From Amphiduros pacificus (lineage: Eukaryota; Annelida; Polychaeta; Phyllodocida; Hesionidae): 64,000 nucleotides of DNA. Below the pieces are notes generated by a model. That model saw nothing but the letters and a program-made list of their open reading frames with translations, was not told the origin of the DNA and did not search any database. Shown piece by piece: positions 33,201-42,200 of this stretch. Position 1 is the first letter of the stretch. Every line of letters begins with the position of its first letter. Location: NCBI GenBank assembly GCA_949316495.1, contig OX439004.1, forward strand, positions 33,672,904-33,736,903. The letters are read 5' to 3'. Position numbers and translations under genes: made by a program.

Positions 33201-36200
33201 ACACAATATGCATTTACCTCATGTGAAAGATTCCTTTTTACTTACATTGCAAGAAAGCATCAAAGCTGGTAGCAATTTGTAAACATATGATCAATTTTTC
33301 AATTAATTTTGAAATTTGATTTTTAAATTGATAGACATATTCAGAAAAAAAACAAAAAGCAGTACCTATAATATTGATGCTTTCTTGTGCATAAATCACC
33401 ATTTTTGTCTGGAATTAAAAAATTGTAGGTCAAAATACAAGGGGCTAATGAAGAGATGCTGACACGGGCCTGCGAGCTGTTCATGGGGAAAAGTGATGAG
33501 GAAATTATATCTATTGCCATAGAAACCATGGAAGGTCACCAAAGGGCAATCATGGGAAATATGACAATTGAGGTATTGCTACTAATAGAAGCCGTGAACA
33601 TGATGGTTGACCTCTTAGTGTTTAGTCCCATTGTATTGTTGATGTGTCCCAGTGCATGTTGTGTCTATTTGGTGCAAGAACAAAGCTGTATGAAAATAAA
33701 TATTCTGAATTCAACCCCCAGAAATGAAAATATGGTGAGAATATTTTACTGATTATTAAGGATTCAATTTTGGTTCCTAATGTACATCAGAAATGACAAG
33801 CAAATTATGTAAGTCATGTGTTACAATCTGATTTGATGCTACACAGGGAAATAATAAGAATAGTTATTATATGAGCTTTGTTTTTTCACCAAGGAATTGT
33901 AGACTTAGGTATCACTAGATTTGCGTAGCTTGAGGGCTGCACTATGTGGCCACCTGAACAACCCCCAGTGGAGAATAGGTGGAAGGACAAATAAGAGCAG
34001 ACATTGGTTCCCATGGAAACGGCTGTCAAATGGAGCATCTGTTGCCATGGTGATACTAATGAGGGTAGGTGCGTGATTCTCTTCCAGGTGAAGATTCAGG
34101 GCCAGAATGAGGAAATGCTCGCTACTGCATGTCAACAGTTTTTGGGTAAAAGTGAGCGAGAGGTGCGAGGGATCTCCACGGAGACGCTGGAGGGTCACCA
34201 GCGTGCCATCATGGGCAATATGACTGTAGAGGTATACTAAGCCACCAGTAATCGTACCACTGTCTAAAATGTGTTGGGTCTCACCTTCTTCTCTCAACTC
34301 CTATCTGTGTGTGTGTGTGTGTGCTTCACTTCTCAATGTTGTCAGCTTTAATTTTTGCTTCTATGTGTTACACCTGTCTTTACTTTCAGCGTGTTTAAGA
34401 GAGAGTTAAGACCATATCCAGCTTGGGCAGAGAATTTTTTTTTTTTTTAAATACCAATAACACCCAGTACAATTTAGAGCTACGCCAATTTCAGGTGAAA
34501 ATTCAGGGTCAAAATGATGAAATGCTGGCCACAGCATGCCAGCAATTTTTGGGCAAACGTGAACGTGAAATTCAACAAATCGCGCAAGAAACATTGGAAG
34601 GTCATCAAAGAGCTATCATGGGCAATATGACGGTTGAGGTATTTTGTTGAAAAATATTGAGTTCTGTTGGGCTTTCTGCTTGTTATGTTCCTCTATTTAA
34701 TTTCTCTTTTTAGTATTTTCCTCCTAACATTAACAACACTTATTTATAAATTGAATTAAGTTTAGAACTTAGTGCTATACAAGGTTAATATTTAAGTTTT
34801 GTGATTAATTGTATGTAGAATACCATAATTAATAACAATTTAATACTAATATGCATATGAAATACAAAGATTCAGTCTCTAATCTATACCTTACTAAATC
34901 TTTCTGACACATTGTAACTCATGTAATAACACTAAAACAAAACCCTGGTTTTCTGGATATCTGTTAATTTCTAAATTTGAACTTTACTGCTGCTGCTTAT
35001 TGGGTTGTTATTGACCTTTGATATTTTATTGAGAACATTGGTTTGTTATGGTTTGCAATAACAGTAATTAAAGTTGACACAGTTTTACACCACCATCCCA
35101 AACAAGTTAGTTGCCTTAATACCAAATATCAATGAAGTAATTCTGATAGAACATCCCAGTAATAAAGTGTATTTGATGCCTTGAATTAATTATAACAAAT
35201 CATTCAACTATATTTATCTTTCTTGGTAAAATACTTTCTTGAGTGGCCATTGATATTGTACACATTAACATGCAAAAAATATTTGTGCTGTTTGATTAAA
35301 ATATATAACAATTCTTGACAGTTAGATGAAACAAATTAAATTGACCTGATATAAATAAAATAGAGTTGGAAATAGTTCTCATGACAAAAAAATATGTTGA
35401 ATGTGTTATTAGCCTATATTTTAACCAACTAATTCAATTTCAAAACATTAATTTGAATTTAGCAAATTTGCATTGAACCAACAGCATTCCAATGTAATGA
35501 AAATTGAAAAGTATCCTATGATGAACACAAAATAAATTAAAGACCTTGTTGATGATTATGTGTCTCTCCTGTTGTCCAGTCATTTGCAATGTAAACTGTC
35601 ATGTTCATATAATTATTTTTTGTTTCAAATTCCATTTTTGTTGCAATATCAAGTTTTGTTGTTTTTGATATATTTCACAGCAAATTTTAAGCATATTTTG
35701 TCAAAGATAGGAATTTTTGTTTAAGTATTAAGTGTGTTGTGTACTTTGTTAACATAATCAAAACTCATTTTGCCCATGAAAGAAATTTCATTCTTGGAAC
35801 AATTATCATTCTTATTTATATTTTGTGGAAGGTGGGCGATTCATTTCATTAATAAAAAAACATTTGAATAACATTTCATTTTGGTGAATTGAAAACAATA
35901 TCTCATAAAATGTGAGATGAATATTTCATTTATGCTGGATCCGGCGTGATTTTAAATGTTGAATTATGGAGCTCTCATTTTAACAGACAAGAAGCCAGAT
36001 ATTAAGAGGTCCAGATAAAGAGTTGTCAAAATCCCCTAAAATTTTGACATAAATGGTGTGATTACAGATTCCCATTTGTTCACCATGAATACAAAGTGTT
36101 CTTTGACACAGGTTTGTAATTCATACAAAACAACATTTGAGTTTTATTCTGTGAATTAGTGATGGCGATAAGTAATGTCCATGGTGCATGGAAACCAAAC

Positions 36201-39200
36201 CCAAAGTTTATAGATTTTTAAAGATGAAATACAGGACAAATCAAATGGTATATTTAGTTTTGCATAACATAGCTTTTTCAGTGAGGCTGAGAAATCTTCT
36301 GTCATTCTGTCTGTCCAAAACTACTGGTCAGAGTTCTTTCCAAAAAAAAGTTTTTTACTTTTTACTTTTTTTACTATTATTCTTTACTATTAGTAGGATA
36401 TTATATTTTCAGAGGACACCTTTTCCATCCAGCTCAGATTTTTTTTCTCCATCTTTTATGTCTTTTTAAAAAATCTATTAGCTATCACTATCTATAACTA
36501 TCACTAACATGGCAAATATTAGCTGGTGAGATTCAAGATAAAAAATTCAAAATGTAACATGCATTTTGATTGGCCGAAATTATCATTAGCTCAAGTTTAT
36601 TCTGGGAAAGAATTTTAAAATGATCATTTATGAAGCTATTTGCTATTACCAAAAAGCAATGATCAGCACAGCCCTCAGGCCTTTGTCCTATGTTTTTTAT
36701 ACATACATAGAGATAAAATCAACTAACACATGGTGATGAGATTATTATTTCTTTGTTTTGGACCAAGGGTGCTATTTATTAAATAAAAGCTGTCATTGGT
36801 AATATGTAAAATGTCCATCATGTACTATTTGAAAAATTCTGATATGTACAATGGTTTTTTCTTTGAAATATGAATTTTATCATTTACGTCTTACACAGAA
36901 GGACTCCCTTAAATTAAGAGACTTTTAAGATGAACAAAATTATACATGGATTGGGTGATGCACAAATGTGGCCAATACCAGGATGTAGCCATGATGTAAT
37001 CTGGATATTTAAACTTTTAAGATCTGGATATATTTCCCCAATTACTGGCCCAATTACTACAATAATTGTACCTTCATGTTGAATATTGATGTCTTTATCA
37101 AAATATTAAAGTTTTCATGAAATCACAGAGGTCACACAGATTTTGGGTATGTTTAGATGATTTCTGGCCATGAAACTGTGATACAAATAAGCTATCTCCA
37201 TGAAATCAACAAAAAATACATCTGCCTTGATTTTTGTGTTTTGCTGAAAGTGCTGCACCAGTACTTTTGCAGTTTGTAAGGGTGTTAGGCATGTACCAAT
37301 AGACAAGTACTAATTGACAAACAGTCCTTTGCAAGCCAAATCTGATGGTGCCCCATTGTCAGCAAAATTAACTGAGCAGCTGTTTGCATTAGATCATTGG
37401 TCAGTGAAGCAAAGTTTTTTTGACAAAGTGTTCAGTGGGTGATTTAGATTTTAGCAGATGACTCATGTACTTTCAAATGGCATGGATTGGGTAACAACAT
37501 TTGATCACAAAGTTTAGGTTAATTTACTTGATACAAATTTGTATATCATATAAATTTGTTATAGGAAACAGATTTTTATATAGTGTAAAGTAAAAGTGCT
37601 TGAAAATCTGATTTCATGAAAGCTTTAAATTAGCAATTTGTGGCCGTTTATCGTGTTTGCATTAATTTAACACAAAAGAGGCAATTCTTCATGTTCAAGC
37701 AAGAAATATGTGTTTATATACTTGACTATATCTTGTTAATGTATGACAAACCATCTATTAGTTAAGCCATCAGGGCAATTGGTAGGCTAATTATACACAA
37801 ATTAACCTTATATAAAGTAAATTAAATATTCATTTAGAATACAGATAAAGATGAAAAAGTAAAGAAATAATTAATTTAAGCTGAAATGAAATGAGAGATA
37901 TTTTTTTTTACAAAAGAGTTATATGGTTAATATGGACCCTGAGGAGTTTTTTCCTTGCTTGGATTGTGAAGTTCAAACACAAAACCAATGAAATAAAAAA
38001 AATAATAACTTTGCGTAAATTCATTTTGTATTTATGGGTAAAAGGGTTTTGGTATCCACTTTATCAGATAATGAAATGTAAATAACAAAACAAATATGAT
38101 GTTAAGTTATAGATCATATATTTTGTATTTAATATATATTTATTGAACTATTTTCTAAAGGAAATTTACAAAGACAGAAAGAAGTTTTCGAAGGCGGTGT
38201 TCGAGGTGGCATCTTCCGATTTGGTTAATATGGGAATCAGCGTGGTGAGCTACACACTGAAGGACATCAGAGATGAAGAGGTCAGAACAAATATCTCATT
38301 ATTTTTGTGACATTTAAAGGCTAAAAATAATCTTATATTAAACCTCTATAAAATCAAATTAAATTTGGGTTTTAAAATATTATTTAATGGTGAATGTATA
38401 ATTGTGTCTCAAATACTATTAAAGTTAATAATTCAGCTGCCTGCTATGGTTGTAAAATCTAATGTTAATTATTGTGATTTTTTTTTGGTATTAATGTTGT
38501 TAGATTTATTTCAGAATCTCATCCTTACAGACTGACTTCATTCAGATTTGATAAATCAAACTAGATTCAAGTACACTCTCACTTCATGGATTGTAGTTGA
38601 TATGTATTACACAAACACTCCTTACATAAGTATAAGTGACTAAAGATTTATTGTAATTAAATATTTCTTTATAAAAAATGTCACAAAGTTGAGAAAAGAA
38701 TATTTCTTATTGAGGAAGGGAGTTCCACGTTTTCCTGAAAAGGAGTTTACTCTAAACTAACCCGCTCTATCAATGGGAAATCAATATTTATGTCCCACCG
38801 GAAGGTGAGACGTTACTCATTGGCATATTTTTAACTTCCTATTTGAAATTAAACATATTTCACAATTGCCATGTATTAAATGCAGTCCATAAATGTGTTA
38901 AGTATAAATTTATACCTGAAAACACATAGCCAGATTCCAACACTGTTATTTTCCTGCCATTTAGTGTATGTGCCTCAATTGATTTTTAACCAATCAGAAT
39001 TTGAGAAATTTACATTTACGGGCTTTCAACATCGTGGACAATGTGAATGTTTTCCCATATTTCTACCTTCTCCAGCAAAAGATATTTTTAACATGGTATC
39101 ATTAAGGCGTCTGATACAATGCAAAACATAGACAACAGTGCTGCTGAATTTCAAAATGGCGCAGAACATATTTTGTGCCTCAAGATCTCTCATGGTGGGA

Positions 39201-42200
39201 CATCAACCAATCTCTGGTTGCCATTTAATTTGTACCTGCAACCAGTGGCCTAACAAAACTCAGCAAACACGCATTTAGACAGACCTTTATACTCTTAGAT
39301 CTGCTGACGAGAAAACAAAGGATATTGCTAGCAGAAAAAGAGCGCAGATCTCTGTAAATTTTTGTGTGCTTTACAGGGATATTTGAAAGCTTTGGGTATG
39401 ACCAGAACAGCTCAGGTGAAGCGGGATGCGAGAATGGGAGAAGCCGAGGCCCGCAGAGATGCAGGATGCAGGGTAATGACCAGATAGATCACGCTGCCTA
39501 GGTGTCTGGTGTCGCAAAACTAACCCCGCCCCCCTCATAACCTCCATGTGGCTGTCACTATGGAAACTCTTGACAACCAAAATGGCAGACACAGAGGCAC
39601 TCATGTCACTCACGACTCAAATCATGTTTATTTTTACTTACTCTCCCTCTTTCCTTTGTTTGACCTTTCACATTTATGCACAAATTCACACAAATGCATG
39701 AATCATTTAAAAAAAAATTCTTTATTAGACTTTCTCTTCCGTTATGAAGATCAGAGCAAGCATAAGACTAGTGCGCTGAGAATGACTAGCTTGTTCTTTT
39801 AAGGAGATCTATCCGCAGACAGAAAAAAGAGCAAAATCTTTTTAGGAGACCTTTATGTGCAAGACCATATTCTTGTTGTGAAGAGTTTTGAAAGTGTGCA
39901 GGTTGCAGTTGGGTTATGCTGTCAGGTCATACTGTTTGAGTGAAGTCGGTGAGGGTGAGATTGCAGTGATACTCTTTAATGTAAATATGTGAACTTGTTT
40001 GTTACCTTATCCAACGTCTGCAGGGCTACCTTAAATCGCTGGGTATGAGTCGTACTGCCCAGGTGAAACGTGATGCTAGGATTGGGGAGGCTGAGGCTCG
40101 CAAGGATGCTACTATTAGGGTAATGTAGCAAAACAAATTATAACAAAAACCAGGGTCTCTTCCTTAATTCCGATGAGATTTCCCCATCCCCCTCCTTGTT
40201 TTAAGTTTTTACTCTTTAGAGATATTAATCTTTAGCTTCATCTATCAACTGGCATTGAATTTGATGTTATTTTTTTGTGTTGTGTTAGGAGAATTAGAAT
40301 GTTATATTTTGACCCTTGGTTGGAGATTTATTGCATGGAACTCTTCACCTGCCAAGATGAGCGAGATGTTACGTATATCAATGATTCCAGGATGCAAAGA
40401 GGCTGTGGACATCTTTCAACTGGAACACAATATTGCAGATGTTAACACCTTTTTAAAATCACAAATGTTTAAATGAGTGTGAATGTGTGGGCTTCTCAGA
40501 AATTATTCATGGTTGATTTTCATTCCCTCATACTGACACACAAACCGCTTACAAAGACAATGCTTTTTATTCATTCCTAAAATAGATTTTTGTACTGGTG
40601 AACTAGTTTGTTTGTCTCGTGAACAAGATTTGTGCTTTTAGTCTGTTATAAGATTAGAATGCATGCCAGAACCCTTCCATAATGCACGGTGATAAAAAGT
40701 CCAGATGCTTACGATTGTCAGAAATAAGACCCTGGTTTTTAGATGCAGCTGTCTGTTGTAGGATTGTACTGCCACTGTGGTGTTGTAATTTAAGCATACA
40801 TTTGGGGGTGTTTTACATCATCCAACAAATCATAAATTTTGTGATTGTGTGATACATCCGAAAGATTTCATTCTTAAAATAAGCTTTGCTTTGTTATTAG
40901 ATGTTGATTACTGTAGTCACTTTTTGTCTGAGCTTGTATTTTTATTAACAGTGCAATATATGTTAATTATGCTAATGATAAAGAAGTCGTGTGCATACTT
41001 ATCTGTGTACTTACTAATCAATATATTTATAAAATATCAATATGTAGGTAGTTTTGAACATCAATATTTCTTCTTCAAATATCAATTTATTGCCCTAAAT
41101 GGTTAGTGATGAACATGTATTTGTTTTCTGCGCTTTATATAGGCAAATTATAAGACAAAAAAACAAGATAAAGTGGAGTCAGTAGCACTTGTTATATTAT
41201 GAAATAATTATAGATTTAAAAGTTCAATGTTAAGATTTGGAGTTGTTTTATTTTTTTCTCTAGGAAGCCAAAGCAGAAGAAGAGAGAATGAAGGCTCGCT
41301 ACGAGAATGACATTGAAATCTCCAAGGCCCAGAGAGACTTTGAGTTGAAGAAGGCTGCGTATGACATGGAAGTGCACACCAAGAAGGCTCAGTCTGACCT
41401 TGCTTATGAGTTACAGGTGTGTGGACATAGCAGGCTCAAAAAGTATTGTATCGCAAGATTAGCAAGATAAAGTGATCAAATCAGATTCGGAAAATATATC
41501 CATATCTCCATATAACACTTCAAGAAAATAGGTTCAGATGCCAAATATTTTTCAGATGTCATTTTGGGGATAAGCATTTATATTCAGGCTATTAATATTA
41601 GAATTCTTGCTATCTACTCTTAGTGATATTTAGCTAGTCTGAGAGTATTTAATGGGAATGGCTCCGAAACAATTTCTTTCCACTACTTTTACTGCCATTC
41701 ATTTAGGCTGGAGGGAAAAAAGTTTGATAACCAACAAGCCAGTGTCAGAGTTATTTCATTTTGTTTTTCAATTCATATGTCAAAATGATTAAAGCTATGC
41801 AATCTGGATCTTCATTCCTGGAACAACAATCAGAATTTATGATCATGAGACAGCTCAAGGCAATAATGCCCTGAAGAGGTCTTTTTACCCAGTCTGGATG
41901 AGCTGTGTGCAAAAAATGCAGCAGGAATGGGAGAGCAGAGAGGGAGAAATGTGTATTGAGTTGCTTCGTTCTCCCAATAATATTGTTAACTTTTTCCAGG
42001 CCGCCAAGACGAAGCAACGAATCAAGGAGGAACAGATGCAGATCAAAGTGGTAGAGAGAACCCAGCAGATCCAGGTCCAGGAGCAGGAAATCGTGCGTCG
42101 TGAGAGGGAGCTGGATGCCATGGTGCGCAAACCTGCCGAAGCCGAGAAGTACAGGCTGGAGAAACTGGCACAGGCCAACAGGTAGGGAGGAGGGCTTGTT

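Noticed and set aside
33429-34638. Exon 4 copies as pseudo-exons or assembly duplication
   Set aside because: All three keep frame, splice sites and family residues, while the introns between them are unrelated and synonymous sites differ. An assembly artefact or decay would not look like this.
39998-40023. Third copy of flotillin exon 6 or further copies of exons 2, 3 and 5
   Set aside because: I looked through the neighbouring introns for the conserved motifs ([23 protein letters not shown]) and found no additional copies. Visual search only.
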